Of a stretch of 64,000 bases of DNA, positions 20,949 to 32,900 are shown piece after piece. The stretch's first letter is position 1; each line of letters opens with the position of its first letter. Under the pieces are notes generated by a model that saw only the letters and a list, made by a program, of their open reading frames with translations, was not told where the DNA came from and did not search any database. Location of the stretch: contig CP038108.1 in assembly GCA_004519485.1 (NCBI GenBank), positions 682,001 through 746,000 of the forward strand. Direction: 5' to 3'. Source of the stretch: Nannochloropsis oceanica. Taxonomy: Eukaryota; Sar; Eustigmatophyceae; Eustigmatales; Monodopsidaceae. The translations under genes were made by a program, and so were the position numbers.

Positions 20949-23900
20949 ATGGTACGTCACCTTTTGGTGGTCCTAGCGGCTCTAGGCACGTCTCTCCCGT
21001 CGACGACTCATGCCTGGGGCCTGCCCCCCACCTTGGCCAAGAAAGCACCTTTCTCTCGTTCAATGAAGGCCCCGCTAGCGGATATCAACAATCAAGGACC
21101 TATATGTGAGCTAACGTCTACGGGCGGCCACTTGAGTGTGGATTTTACCGTCGCGCCGTGGATGGAGAAGGTATTTGAGTCGATGTGTGTCTGTGTGAAT
21201 CTGTGTCTGTGTCGGTGTCGGTGTCTGTGTCTGTGTGTGTGTGAAGTGGCTGTAGCCCTCTTGACGCCAAGAAGGAAGCACTTTCTTTGATTTTTGGTAA
21301 GGTCGGGTATATTTCTCACTACGCTGCGCTCCTCCACTCTCTGTTATCTCCAAGGTGGCGTTCGGGTCTCAACTCTCTCTGCTTTCTCTACTTCGCTTGC
21401 TCATCTCTCTCCTCTCCTCTTTCGCCTTAGTCCCATTCCCGACCTGCCCTCTTCCATGACGGCATCCTCAGCAATCCAGCGCCGATCCTACGTGCTTTTC
21501 CCGGAGACACAGTACGGGTACGCGTCCGCAGCGAGCTAGAAAACAATGTCAAGAGTGGACGAGACGATGCCACCGGCCTCTCCCTGCATGGAGTGCGTCT
21601 CACAACGGCCGCAGATAAGGGTGGACTGCGGTCGCGTCTTGCGGGTCCAACGCTGGCAATTCATACATTTACGATCAGTGGGGAGCATGCGCCGGGAATG
21701 CACTGGTATCACGTTGGGGGTGATCCTGGTTTTGTCGGTGCCTTTTATGTCCTCCCCAAGAAAATATCTGCTGATGCCACTGATGCTACTGTTGCTGCTG
21801 CTGTTGATTCTGCCTCTGTATGGGGGAATTCTTCTCGCTTGCTCATCTTCCAATCCCACGAGAAGTCGTCCTCCTCCTCATCCTACATGGTAAACGGCAA
21901 GGAGCAACCTGAGGCCTTGTCTCTCGTTCTGGGGGAAGGAAAGCAGGTAGACCTTGCACATGGCGGTGGATCAAATTTATTGGAAGTTGGTGTGTCAGGA
22001 GATGGCTGCGACATGCAGTTGCTGGCGCTCGATGGTATTGATTTGGAGCAGCCGCGTGTGGTGAAGACTGTGGCATTGATCCCACGGCAGCGGGCGAGGG
22101 TGATGGTGACTTGCCGAAAGGAGGGAAAGTCGGCGTTGCTTGCACGAGGTGGTGGTGATGTTGCTGATGTTCAGCGGAAGGAAGACCGACAGCAGAAGAA
22201 GGGGGAGGAAGAAGGAATGCAACGTTTGTTGATATTGTCCGTGACAAAAGGAACTGGGAAGAACAAGGGCAGGACCAGCGGCATGCCATTAAGCATGCCA
22301 TTAAGCAGCACCACCACCACCACCACTACCACCACCAGCCTGCCTCCTGCTCACATGGACATGGTTTCAGGTGATATCGGTGGTTATTTACGAAATTTGG
22401 AAGGAGAATCGGGACTCTTGCTCAGTTCCTGCGCTGTTACCCTTTTTCCTCGCCCTATGAAAAACTCCTGCCCTGCCGGTCGAGAAATTTGTCCCTTGTC
22501 CACCCCAGCCCCTGTACAGGAGAAGAAGGGAGAGGGGAAAGAAGAGTTCCACCAGCGGCACAGGATAACTTTGTCTTCCAAGCACAGTACTCTACGAGAA
22601 ATTTTCGTGACGCTGACACACACGGCGCCTTCTGCCTCAGTTCGTTTGTCGCCCGCCCAGCCCTTTCAGGTACTTGATTTTATCCCCGCGTACAAGCAGG
22701 AGAAAACTAATCCTTATCTTACTAAATGGGGCCAGTACGGAGAATGGAGAGATGTTTTGCCCCCCCTGAAGGGGACATTTCGTTTGAGGTATCTGGCACA
22801 GGAGGAAGCAGCGCAGGATGATCCGTGTGTGGAGTATGACGGGTTCAATATTTTGGATGCCGGGGAGGAACAGAGAGAAGTAGGGGAGCGAGGAGTGAAA
22901 CAAAGGATGATGATGTGGAACGTTATGGGACATGAGAAAGAGGGTGGGGAGAAGCCTAGCGCAGTGGTGGTGGGAACGAGGGAGGCTTATTTGTTGATCC
23001 AAGCCATGATTGGTGAGGAGAAGCAGGACCCAGAATGGGTGAAGGAGAGTATCAAGGAAGTGTTCCAAGAGTACCTCATGGAGGAGGATGAGGGCGAGCC
23101 AGCAACAGATGATGATACCATCGTACCCATTGAAAATAAGCCCACCAGCTCGGACGATAAACGGCAAATGCAAGAGCAGCAACACCAACAACAGCAAGAT
23201 ACCAGCCAACATGTCTACGACGACGACGCGTTAGCAAAACAAGTCCAACATCGTGCCTTAACCATCCTTTCCTCCTCCCCACGAGCCATTCCCATCCAAA
23301 TGCCCCGCCGTTATCTTCCTAGCAATGATACATCCTGCAACAACACTTCCCTTGTCTGGCCCACGGCCTTTACCCTCCATCTTAAAAATTCCTCTTTCAT
23401 CTACCCCGTCGTAAGCAAACTACACGGGCTTCTCGCCGAGGACAGGGATGAGAATCTTCCGCAGCTCTGCTCCGTCAACGTTACCCTGCTCAGCGACGGC
23501 ACCTCTGCTGTTGCTGCTACTGCTGCTGCTCCTCCTCTCGAGGATGAAGGGCAGCACGGGTTGCTGCATCAGAAGGTCCCTTCTCGGGTAATTGTTTTGC
23601 TGGCATTTGCGGGTGGTGTGTGTATTTTATTGATTGGCCTTTTGGTCTACCGTCGATTGATGACCCCTGTGGGCCCTCCTCGCTCCTCTCGTCGGTCATC
23701 CGTCCATCACGACCCGACGACGATCGAGACCCAAATCACTGAGTTGGATGATTCATCCTCTTTGGGAATCAAAGGCTCCCACCACCTTCGGCACAACTCC
23801 CGCTCGCGCACGAATTCATTGATTGGCGTGAATCCGGCACTCTTCCCTACTTCCCGCCTTTCCTCCTCCTCGAGTGGGTCCGCGACATCTGAGAGCTCGG

Positions 23901-24184
23901 GTGCCGCTGTAACAGGTGCTGGGCGGGGAGGAAGCTTGACAAACATGGCATCGCAGCAGCACCAGCAGCAGCACTACCGTTCTGCTTCTTCTTTGCCCGC
24001 GGACATGGCTTCGTTAGGTCATGGGCGTTCCTTGTCTATGCCTCATCATAGTGGGTTCGGATTCTTTTTCCCTCGGAGGCAGTCGACTGAGAGTATACAT
24101 TTAAGTAACAGTGGAACGCTGGGGGCGTCGGGAGATGGAGTTGGGGCGGGAGCTACCGCGGCAGGAGCAGGGGCACGAGGGTGA
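20949..24184 (+). CDS. Membrane-anchored multicopper-oxidase-like (cupredoxin) protein
   Basis: Two exons: 20949-21170 and 21431-24184, about 991 residues. The ATG at 20949 gives a clean signal peptide (MVRHLLVVLAALG ... THAWG); an in-frame ATG at 20784 is an alternative. The 260-bp intron has a GTATTT donor, a TG-rich stretch and a strong pyrimidine tract before TTAG. Exon 2 begins SHSRPALFHDGILSN, then ILRAFPGDTVRVRVRSELEN, GLSLHGVRL and APGMHWYHVGG with VGAFYVLP. This is the first-cupredoxin layout of laccase-type oxidases. QPFQVLDFIPAYKQ and YGEWRDVLPP recall the later cupredoxin domain. The usual HWHG is replaced by SLHG and no clear type-1 copper Cys-His cluster is seen, so copper oxidase activity is doubtful. 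A single transmembrane helix lies at about residues 793-815, with a Ser-rich tail after it. Confidence 0.6.
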
Positions 24185-24595
24185 GTGGGACACTGAGTAA
24201 ACAAGGATAAGGGGAAGGAAAAGTCCTGGGAAGGAGACTGAGTGACGCACTGGGTGGAGACAGGATGAGTATATGTGTGGCAGTGACTACGATGAAGAAG
24301 AACATGAACGAAAAGAAGAACAAGAAGTACAAGAAGAGGGGAAAGACGAGGCCTTGGTCAGACTGCGTAATCTTGGCTTCTTCATTAGTCCTGGCTCCGT
24401 TTCTCGCCTCTTGGGTGAATCAGATTTCGACAATATGACACACCATAACACAACAAATACACTGTTACTCTCTAGTTTTAATTTCCCTTATCTTCCAGTT
24501 TTAAATTGGTTTTCCTGTACCTATCACCGTTTGATTAGTCCCTGCATATGTATGTTACAAACCTCCCTTTCCTCTCTCCCTCCCTCCCTCAATCC
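24185..24595. other. Convergent intergenic gap, nothing seen
   Basis: 411 bp between two converging genes. It should contain both 3' UTRs and poly-A sites. No gene or repeat is recognised. Confidence 0.4.
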
Positions 24596-25783
24596 CTACG
24601 CCAACGCTACACCGTTCGCCTCCATGTCATCACTATCATACGGTCGTCTCGGAGGTAAAATTGTCGAATTCGTGCTCGTTGTCATCCATGCCGGCACATT
24701 CGGGTCTAAAGGTTTCGCCACCTCTACCGGTGGCTTGTAGAAAGTTCTCGTACTCATCCCCGGCCCTCCACCAGGGGCGGGCGGTGTGCCCATTCGTGCC
24801 CCTGCCCCTCGCCCTTGTCCCGGCCCACCCGTCGGAGCACCAGTACCCCAATTCCATGAAGAAGACGTAGTGGTCGAGAACCAGTCCAACGCCCCTCCTG
24901 ACCCCTTCCGTCGTCGTCCTCCAATAGCACCAGCACCGGCAACAGCACCGCCTGGTCCCTCCAGAATCGGCTCGTAGTTAACTTTAAAATGCTGGCCCTT
25001 GTCAGGACTCAAAGAAGGCGATTCAACTTCTGTCGTGCTGCTTTTGAGCAAGTTGTCAAGTATCCAAAATTGTGCAACGTTGAAGACGCCCGGGACGATG
25101 ACCATGACGATAATTAGCTCCGCATTCGGATGTTCTTGCAAAGGCTTAAACAAAAACCGACCCCATGCCCCGAACTGATCCCGAAACGCAATCATAAAAA
25201 AGAAGAGGCCGAACTTGGAGAAGGTGACGATGCCAAGCCAAATAAGGGTTTGCCAATACCAGATCCGGCACTGGGGGGGCGAACCGTAATTGCCCATGTC
25301 CGCAATGTACAGTCGCTGCCAGGACCCGGCCTCCTTCCGCGCCGCCCACCACTCCGCTGCCTTTATCAGAATGAGACATAGCAGTACCCCCAGGCTGCTA
25401 TCAATGAAGTAATTTACAAAGTACCAAGCACACTCATCCCCGCCGCCCACAATGCTCGTCAAACCTATTGCCAGCAGCATGTTCAAGACATGAGCATACA
25501 ATGAGCCCAGGCACTGTTTCCCCACGTCCAGACCCCATATCCTCCAAGGCCGCGGATTTGTCTCTTGAAAGCGCTTGATAACCAACCCGCCAATCCCCAC
25601 AACGGCCAAGCTCAGCTGCACCAGGTCGCCAAACTTTCCTCCCATCATTTTGCAATGCTGCTTGCCGTCGTCGGGTGCGGCGGGGGGGTCGTCTTCTCCT
25701 GCAGCGGTCGAGTTGGCGGCCTCCTGTAGCAGTCTTACCAGGACTGTGGCCGCGCCTTCTGCAAACGAGCTTGCCATCGTCAT
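24596..25783 (-). CDS. STIMATE/TMEM110 family ER membrane protein
   Basis: Single-exon gene, 395 residues. The family core is clear. It has a first hydrophobic segment ending GGLVIKRFQETNPRPWRIW, then LDVGKQCLGSLYAHVLNMLL, a segment with CAWYFVNYFIDSSLGVLLC, YGSPPQCRIWYWQTLIWL, FSKFGLFFFMI and VIVPGVFNVAQFWILDN. That is four to five membrane helices in the same order as animal STIMATE (TMEM110) and the related yeast vacuolar protein. STIMATE sits in the ER at plasma-membrane contacts and promotes STIM-Orai calcium entry. The algal role is unknown. The C-terminal ~140 residues are Gly/Pro-rich and not conserved. Confidence 0.85.
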   Translation of the reverse strand: MTMASSFAEGAATVLVRLLQEAANSTAAGEDDPPAAPDDGKQHCKMMGGKFGDLVQLSLAVVGIGGLVIKRFQETNPRPWRIWGLDVGKQCLGSLYAHVLNMLLAIGLTSIVGGGDECAWYFVNYFIDSSLGVLLCLILIKAAEWWAARKEAGSWQRLYIADMGNYGSPPQCRIWYWQTLIWLGIVTFSKFGLFFFMIAFRDQFGAWGRFLFKPLQEHPNAELIIVMVIVPGVFNVAQFWILDNLLKSSTTEVESPSLSPDKGQHFKVNYEPILEGPGGAVAGAGAIGGRRRKGSGGALDWFSTTTSSSWNWGTGAPTGGPGQGRGAGARMGTPPAPGGGPGMSTRTFYKPPVEVAKPLDPNVPAWMTTSTNSTILPPRRPYDSDDMEANGVALA

Positions 25784-26272
25784 CGGCGTGGTGTGAAATG
25801 TCGCTATGCCGGGGGAAGAGGACGCGCGCGCTTTTAGCTTTTAAGCTCTTAAACAGCTAGACGTCGGATCCTCAATAGGTCAGCCGGCACACACAGCTCG
25901 CACTCCAGTCTGGAGGATAATGGGATGGTGGAAGGGCGAGATGATGAGTTGCGTGGTGTGATGTGGGTGAGCGTGGCAAGGGAATGTCATTGATGCGAGG
26001 ACCCGGGTCGTTGAGTCGGTCCGTTGTTAGTTGACGCGTACGTGGTTCATTTTTCGGTGGGCCGCCATCGACAACCAAAGGAAAAGCCACTTTCATTTGT
26101 TTTAGAATTTTTAACAAGAAGACACACAGAGTCTCCCGTTATTCTACCCTTGTCATTATTGCTATTGTTTATTTGGCGCTTTAGCAATATGTACAGATAA
26201 CTCCGTCGATTACAAGAAATTACGTGCTTTTTACGTGTTTTCCCTTCCCCCCTCCTCCCGTCCGTCACATGT
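25784..26272. other. Intergenic gap, nothing seen
   Basis: 489 bp between the STIMATE start and the glycosyltransferase stop. It should contain the STIMATE promoter and the transferase 3' UTR. No repeat or RNA gene recognised. Confidence 0.4.
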
Positions 26273-28951
26273 TCAATGGACCTTGTTCCGGTCCGCTGTC
26301 ATCGGCAGGCCACCACTCCCTCCATCAGCGATCCCTAAACCCACCATGCTGATCCCCCCTCCCCCATTCAACCCATTCCCCCCTCCCTCCCTCGCCCTCC
26401 GTTTCGCCTCGATCCCCCTACGTTGTCGCCGGCGCAGACAACGCACCGACAGCGCCAAAAGCAGCGGACTCAAATAAAAGAGCAGAAGGTTCCGCCACAT
26501 CCGTGAATCCGCCTTGTGGGCATCCGTCTTCCACGACCCCATGCTTCCATACCTAATGAGGCTATATCCCTCCATTGTCCCCAAAACCACTGACGAGGCT
26601 CTCAATGCCTCCAACTCTTCCTCTCCTTCCTCCCCTCCCTCCCTCCTCCTTGCCCTGCCCTTCTTATGCAATAAAGGTGTCAGCATGTAATCAGTCCATA
26701 CTCCCGGGCCAGTCATTTCTAGCGTCAAAGCTCCACTTGCCTCCATCTCCCTCAGTTCCTTCGCACTCAGTTTCGGCCAAGCCCTCCCTAGGTCCGTGTG
26801 CCCACTCTCCTCCCACCTCCTCACCATTGCTCTAATCCCATCCATCAATCTGAGCAGCCCTGGATGTCCTTTGCGGGCATAAAAAAATGACTGCCTCAAC
26901 TGCGGAAGACGACTATACATCGGACTCATCCCTCCTTTCCAATGCATACGCCCCAAAAAATTATCATAAGGGACATTTTCAATTATGCCCACCAAGGCCG
27001 TCCCCGCCTTCTTCCCTCCCCCCTCTCCTCCCCTTTCCCCCCCTCCTTGCCATCGCTCCATGAAAAACCTAGCCGTCTCTGGCGTGGCTCCAATATCAAT
27101 ATCGGCGTAGATCCCTCCCTCTAGCCACGTAATTGCATAGCGCCAAAAGTCCGCCCGTTGCACCGGATTCAAACTGCTGTACACACGCATGTAGTCCGTC
27201 TCCCCCGTCACTAGACACAATCTCTCTATATCATCAAGGCATTCCGTGTCATTCCTCAATTGAACCCTAAAGCCATTCCGACGCCACGACATATGCCACG
27301 CTAATTTCGCACCCTCCAGCACATGCGTCTTCCACGTCTGATGCACCACAGGCAAACCCCCTCCTTCCCTCCCTCCGTCCCTCAATCGTTCCCTCAGGGG
27401 ATTTGCCACATTTTCCAATACGTCCTGGGCAATCTTGCCATAGTGATCCATCAACTTCTCTTTCCTCCTCCCTTTCTGTCCCGCGAAGTGGACGATAAAC
27501 TCACTGTCGGTCAACGAGTCGACCGCATTAAAAGCGCATTGCGGGGCAATTTCAACGTGCTGCCAGATCTCTTCGGAGGAGGCCACGGGGGTGTGGTTTG
27601 GGTGGAAGAGAGGGAGGGTCTGGAGGGAGGGGCCGGGAGGGTGCCCCCGGAGGGGGTTTTGGAACCAACCCACCAGAGGGATGTGACGAGTCCACCACCT
27701 TAACCCTTTCTGCCACTGCTCCGTTTGCAGGGCATGGTGGAATGCCCGTTGTTCGTAGTAAAAAATACAATCGCACGTGACGAGACTTTCGCCCACCCGC
27801 CAGAGTTCTCTTAAAAACCACTTACTCCATTCACTCTTTCGTACCAACATCACCCCCGTGTTCACCCCGTTCCCGTCCTCCGCAACCATGAAATCCTTCT
27901 CTTCCCCCTCCAACCTCCCCACATACCCCTCCAGGCTCAGCAGCGGCTGTATGATCGCTATGTCTAGATCAAGATAAAGAGCGTAATCATAATTTTCCAA
28001 GGCTTGCTGCAGCGCCAGCAGCTTCCCCCACGCCACCGGCCTCCCTCCTAACAAATTTGCATTTTCCTCCTCTTGTCCTTCCCACAATAAGTGGTCATAA
28101 CCCCAAAAGGACGCATATGCTCGCTGTTGCTCGAGGGATTGAGACATTAATTTGTTGCTCAACCGTTTAAATGTGGGGGTGTTGCTACCTGCGAGGTCGG
28201 AGTCCGGGCGACGGTCCATAACAGCGACAAGGGTAATGCTTGCCTTTAGTGGCGATGACGGCGGTTGTGTGCCTGAGACTGCCGCTGTCGTGGTATTGCT
28301 TGCATTAGCTAGGAAATCATCCGAGATCGTCGTTGGCATTGCTGAGGTTAGGTCGATGGTGGATAAGGAGGAGGAGGTGGAGGTACTGGTGGTGGTGGAG
28401 GAAATGGGTGGTTCCTCGGTATCGGCAGCAGGGTCAGCAGTGGCAGCAGCAGGTTGGGTGATAGTGGCATCAGTGTGACGGCGAGAGGGGGGTTGAGTAG
28501 GGGAAGAAGACAATAAGGACGCGGTGGGAGGAAGAGACGCAGTGAGGCTTATAGCCTCCTCAAACGGGACCGACAACGCCGGGTACACACAGGAACGCCG
28601 GGAGGCGGGCATGAGCATCACGCTGATCTCATTTGTCACCATCCACAGATAGACATGGTCAGCCAAAAAAGGATACCCCAATAACGCGATTCCTAGGAGA
28701 AGCAGCAATGTTTTTGGCGTGCGACTCGTCCGGTTGCAGACCCTGGTTGCCGCAGCCGATGCAACATCAGCGGCAGCAGCCGTGGAAATCGGGGGAGGAT
28801 AAGACGCAGAAGTCATTTGAGGTAAACTGCTGCTGCGCAGTAGACCTTGCCGCTCTTCCTCATCGATTTCCACGTCGTGGTTGCTGCTGTTGCTCCTTTC
28901 GCCGCGCGTAGGCGTGTTACCGCCGCTGCCGCCGCCCGTGCCTCGCAGCAT
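26273..28951 (-). CDS. Two-domain Golgi glycosyltransferase, GT34-like plus GT32-like
   Basis: Single-exon gene, 892 residues, ATG at 28951. One N-terminal transmembrane helix (TLLLLLGIALLGYPFLADHV) gives a type II Golgi-like topology, followed by a Ser/Thr-rich stem. The first domain, near residues 230-470, resembles GT34 (GMA12/MNN10, alpha-galactosyl/mannosyl transferases). It has KLLALQQALENYDYALYLDL (with a DLD metal motif), NGVNTGVMLVRKSEWS, and a tail with DSEFIVHFAGQKG. The second, near 500-760, resembles GT32 (OCH1-like). It shows LPVVHQTWKTHVLEGAKLAW, RADFWRYAITWLEGGIYAD and the DID metal motif. A second possible hydrophobic segment (LLLFYLSPLLLALSV) lies near the C-terminus. Both domains keep acidic motifs, so the protein may add two sugars to one glycan. 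Substrates cannot be read from sequence. Confidence 0.85.
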   Translation of the reverse strand: MLRGTGGGSGGNTPTRGERSNSSNHDVEIDEEERQGLLRSSSLPQMTSASYPPPISTAAAADVASAAATRVCNRTSRTPKTLLLLLGIALLGYPFLADHVYLWMVTNEISVMLMPASRRSCVYPALSVPFEEAISLTASLPPTASLLSSSPTQPPSRRHTDATITQPAAATADPAADTEEPPISSTTTSTSTSSSLSTIDLTSAMPTTISDDFLANASNTTTAAVSGTQPPSSPLKASITLVAVMDRRPDSDLAGSNTPTFKRLSNKLMSQSLEQQRAYASFWGYDHLLWEGQEEENANLLGGRPVAWGKLLALQQALENYDYALYLDLDIAIIQPLLSLEGYVGRLEGEEKDFMVAEDGNGVNTGVMLVRKSEWSKWFLRELWRVGESLVTCDCIFYYEQRAFHHALQTEQWQKGLRWWTRHIPLVGWFQNPLRGHPPGPSLQTLPLFHPNHTPVASSEEIWQHVEIAPQCAFNAVDSLTDSEFIVHFAGQKGRRKEKLMDHYGKIAQDVLENVANPLRERLRDGGREGGGLPVVHQTWKTHVLEGAKLAWHMSWRRNGFRVQLRNDTECLDDIERLCLVTGETDYMRVYSSLNPVQRADFWRYAITWLEGGIYADIDIGATPETARFFMERWQGGGERGGEGGGKKAGTALVGIIENVPYDNFLGRMHWKGGMSPMYSRLPQLRQSFFYARKGHPGLLRLMDGIRAMVRRWEESGHTDLGRAWPKLSAKELREMEASGALTLEMTGPGVWTDYMLTPLLHKKGRARRREGGEEGEEELEALRASSVVLGTMEGYSLIRYGSMGSWKTDAHKADSRMWRNLLLFYLSPLLLALSVRCLRRRQRRGIEAKRRAREGGGNGLNGGGGISMVGLGIADGGSGGLPMTADRNKVH

Positions 28952-29250
28952 CCTTGAGGCCGAGAGGGTACGTCTTCAGAGCGCACCTTGGTCTTATGCT
29001 TTAAAATGTTCAGGTCTTCTTGCCATGCTGCTTGTGTCAGAGAGAAAGGTCTGCGTGGTGTGAACGTGTGGGTAGAGGCTGAGTGTTATGCGCCTAGAGC
29101 GTGCATCGGAGAGTGGGTTTGGGAGGGGAGGTGTGATGTGGGAGGCTGGTGTAGAACAAGTGCCAACACACACCAACACACACCCCACACAGCTCGCAGA
29201 GGAGCCAGACATGATAGATTATGCTACAAACACTCCTTAGAACTTAGAGA

Positions 29251-29853
29251 CGCAGTCCCGGGAGGGCTTCCTTGTCTGCTTCGGGCTTGGCGAAGCGGCC
29301 TGACGATGTGAATGAGGGCGAAGAGAAAGGACTCCTCGGACATACCGCGCGGCCCACCCGAAGCAAGGCTCATTGATCTGACGGGTATAATTGTATGCCG
29401 CACAAAGCCACTCATGGCGTGCATGCGTGCGATGCGTATGCGCCGTCTTGGCTCTGCGCTTTGACTTTGACTCTCACCTTTCTGTTCCCGCACAGGCCGC
29501 ATCAAACACTTGAGTGCATCAGTCAACATCAAGCAGCCATCCAATGCCGCCTTTCTGGTTTTGCTCAGACCCCCCAGCTGTATTTGCGATAACATTAGCA
29601 TGGTGTGCTCCAGCGTCACTTGTCGCTATAAGCATTCCTGGGTTGTATCTTGTGAGCGGTTGCGTGGTGCATCACCAGCAAACCAGCCCACTTCTTCGGT
29701 CGAACCCGCGGATGGAGGGAACGCATCTTGGTCCAGCAATCCCAGAACAAGCTACAATATAGCGCTTTTACTCACGCATATCCCCTCCCTCATCACACAG
29801 GCACTTTTCAAGGCGATTGCTTGTGGACGTGCGGCATCGCTTGCAGCTTTTTG
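29251..29853 (-). CDS. Tentative small multi-exon gene, unknown
   Basis: I do not recognise this. An exon at 29776-29853 follows a CCCTCAG acceptor and ends at a GTGAGT donor; it reads QKAASDAARPQAIALKSACV. The next exon, 29478-29625, follows TTATAG in matching phase and reads RQVTLEHTMLMLSQIQLGGL, ending REQK before GTGAGA. A last exon probably ends near 29251 (GRFAKPEADKEALPGLRL). Upstream of 29853 I cannot find a start codon, so the 5' exon is missing from the model. Splice borders and open phase agree, which is the main support. Confidence 0.3.
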
Positions 29854-29960
29854 CTGAGGGTGGGGAGGCGAAGCATTAAAGCAGCATCGATCTGCAGCGG
29901 CAGTAGTACAAGGAGCGCAGTTCAAGTGGCACTACCAGCAAGCCAGCGTCATCATCTAAA

Positions 29961-32900
29961 ATGCCGGATTCGCCCAAACTACGTATGACTAAGAGCCGGA
30001 GCGAAGGAGGGAGGCTGCCACCGCTTATTGTTGGCTTGTCCCCGAAGACGGAGGGCAAGGGAGAGGAGCGGACTCCATCCTTGCTTGACCACTTGCACCT
30101 GGAGCCCCACGAGAAAGTTAACCACAAGACATTTCAGAACGGTATGCTGCATGTGTGCTGTGTACGGTGATTGTGCTGTGTGCTGTCGTGTGTTCGTATG
30201 CTCTCACTCCGTCTTTGAGAAGAGCGTGGACCAGTTGTCCGCTTCGTTACCCATCCAACGAATCTTCCTGTTTCTCTCCTTTGCTTGCTCTGATTTCCTT
30301 CTCCTTTGCCAACAGCTGGGCATGTCATGTATATGTTCAGCTGGGCATGCAGGAACACCAGCACACGCACCAGCATCCCGACCTCATCCGCACTGTATCT
30401 GCTCGCCATCATCCACCGACGAATCACTTCCCTCTTTTGCTTTATGCCCTTACCTCCTCGTCACAGCTCCTGGTACTAACCCACAGAATGCACTACTCAT
30501 CATTTTTTTCTCTTCTCTTCCTTCCTCCATCCCTCCCTCCTTCAAAAACAGGCACGCTTGTCCCCGACAAATCCGAGTCCGAACGACAGCTGATCGAGCT
30601 GGCCCTCCACCAAAACTCCCTCTTTACCTGCCTAGACGAAGAGCAAATCACCAAGTTTGTTAAGGAAGCCCGCTTGTTGGAATTTGATCCGGGGGAGACG
30701 GTGTTTGTCCAAGGGGAAAAGGGTTATGATTGTTTTATTGTCGACGAAGGCGAAGTCGAAGTAATGGACGCCCTGGAGGATGGTTCGATGGAGTCTTTTT
30801 TGACGAAAGGCCGTGGGCAGATATTTGGGGATGGGTCGATGATTTTCCATCGGAGGAGGTCTGCGACGGTGAAGGCCAAGGGAAAGGTGAGGGCATGGGT
30901 GGTGGATGACGAAGTTTTTGTGGAGAAGATTTTGTACAGCTCCCGGATCAAAACCTTGTTTGACAAGTACGCGAGCCTGAAGGACCCATCGGATGCGAGG
31001 GGGGACGCGGTGATGACCATGGACGACTTTGTGCGGAGTTGCAATGACACCTCGGGGATTGACGTGATTAAGTACAGTCAATTGCGGTCCTTGTATAGGA
31101 TTATCCGGGGCGACCAAGAATTTATCCGCTTCAAGGACTTCTCCCTGTTCAATATGTTCATGACCCGGCCGGATCCTGAGTATGACATTGCCTTCTTGCT
31201 GTTCGATCGGAAGAAGCAAGGATTTCTGACTAAGGATGACGTGTTGCATTTCTTGAGTGCTCATGTCGGGACTGCCTTCGACAGTGAATGTGACTTGATG
31301 AAACGGTTCTTTGGGGTGACGGGGAGAAAGAGGGTGAGGGTGGATGATTTTTCCCTGTTTTTCAACAAGCTGCAGAATGAAATGGCGCAGCAAGCCTTCT
31401 TGCAGGTGGATCCCAAGGGAAATGGGTGGGTGTCGTTGGAGGTGTTTTATAATTTGTTGTCGAATTTCGGACGGAGGCAACTGCCAGAGAGCTTGGTCAA
31501 GCGGATTGATGCGGCGAGGCAGGGGCATCCCGTGACGTTTACAGATTTTTTGGCATATCAAACGATATTGAATAATTTGCCTTCGCTTTGCACGACGATT
31601 GCCACGGCTGCTGATATAAAGGCGGGGCCGTTGAGCAAGGATGATTTCAAGGTGGCCTCCCGTGTGCTGAATCGGCGATTTTCCCGCGCAGAGAGTGACA
31701 TTGTCTTTGAATTGTTTGACCTGAATGGGGATGGATATATTTCCCCCGACGATTGTAAGAAGGTGCTGGGGGCGAGTTACATTAAGGTATGTGGGGTTTA
31801 GATGTGGATGGGTGTTTGTTCGTCTGAGCGTGTTTTTGGCCCTTTGCTATCATTCCCTGACAATCATTTCTGCGAAAACTTGTTCTTTCCCTTCCCTCTC
31901 TACTTATTTCAATTCCTGCTTCCTACAGGAACTCCGCGCCATTATCGGTCGTGGCGGGGCTGTGACTTTTGCTCCTCCACCAGGGTACACCATGGAAAAG
32001 TACTCCTCCCACCATCAAGCCACCCATTCCTTCGACGACCATGATGAACCCCCCAAAACTTTCCAAGAAGGACTGCTCAACTTCCTGCAAGGATTCTCCC
32101 TTGGGGCCATCGCTGGTGGGATAGGAGCGTTTGCGGTGTACCCGTTGGATTTGGTCAAGACGCGGATACAGAATCAACGGTCTGGGAAAGCGCAGCCGGG
32201 GGCGTTGAGATACGCAGGGAATATTGATTGTTTTCGGCAGGTATGGGCCAAGGAGGGTCTGCTTGGATTTTATGGCGGGTTGCTCCCGCAGTTGGTGGGT
32301 GTGGCCCCCGAGAAGGCGATCAAGCTGGCGGTGAATGATCTGTTGAGGGACAGCTTTACGAACCGCGATAAAGTGACCGGGCAGCACTCCATATATTTCC
32401 CACTGGAGGTGCTGGCTGGGTGTGGGGCAGGGGCGAGCCAGGTTGTTTTCACAAACCCTCTTGAAATTGTTAAGATTCGATTGCAAGTGCAGGGAGAAAC
32501 AGCTCAATCCCTCCTTGCTCAAGGCATGGAAGCCCCCGCAGCGCGGACGGCCGTTCAAATTGTCAAAGAGTTGGGTTTTGTCGGACTGTACCGAGGAGCA
32601 TCCGCGTGTTTTTTGCGTGATATCCCCTTTTCAGGAATATATTTCCCGGCGTATGCGGCTGCAAAGAAGTATGTGGCAGGCGATACGGACAAGATTCAAC
32701 CATACCATTTGCTGATTGCGGGAGCGATGGCGGGGGTACCTGCTGCAAGTCTGACGACGCCTGCTGATGTAATTAAGACGCGGCTACAGGTCAAGCCACG
32801 ACCGGGTGAGATGGCGTATGAAGGGATGGCAGATTGCGTGGCAAAGATTTATGCTGCGGAGGGATTGTCCGCCTTTTTTAAGGGGGCCTTGATGCGAGTC

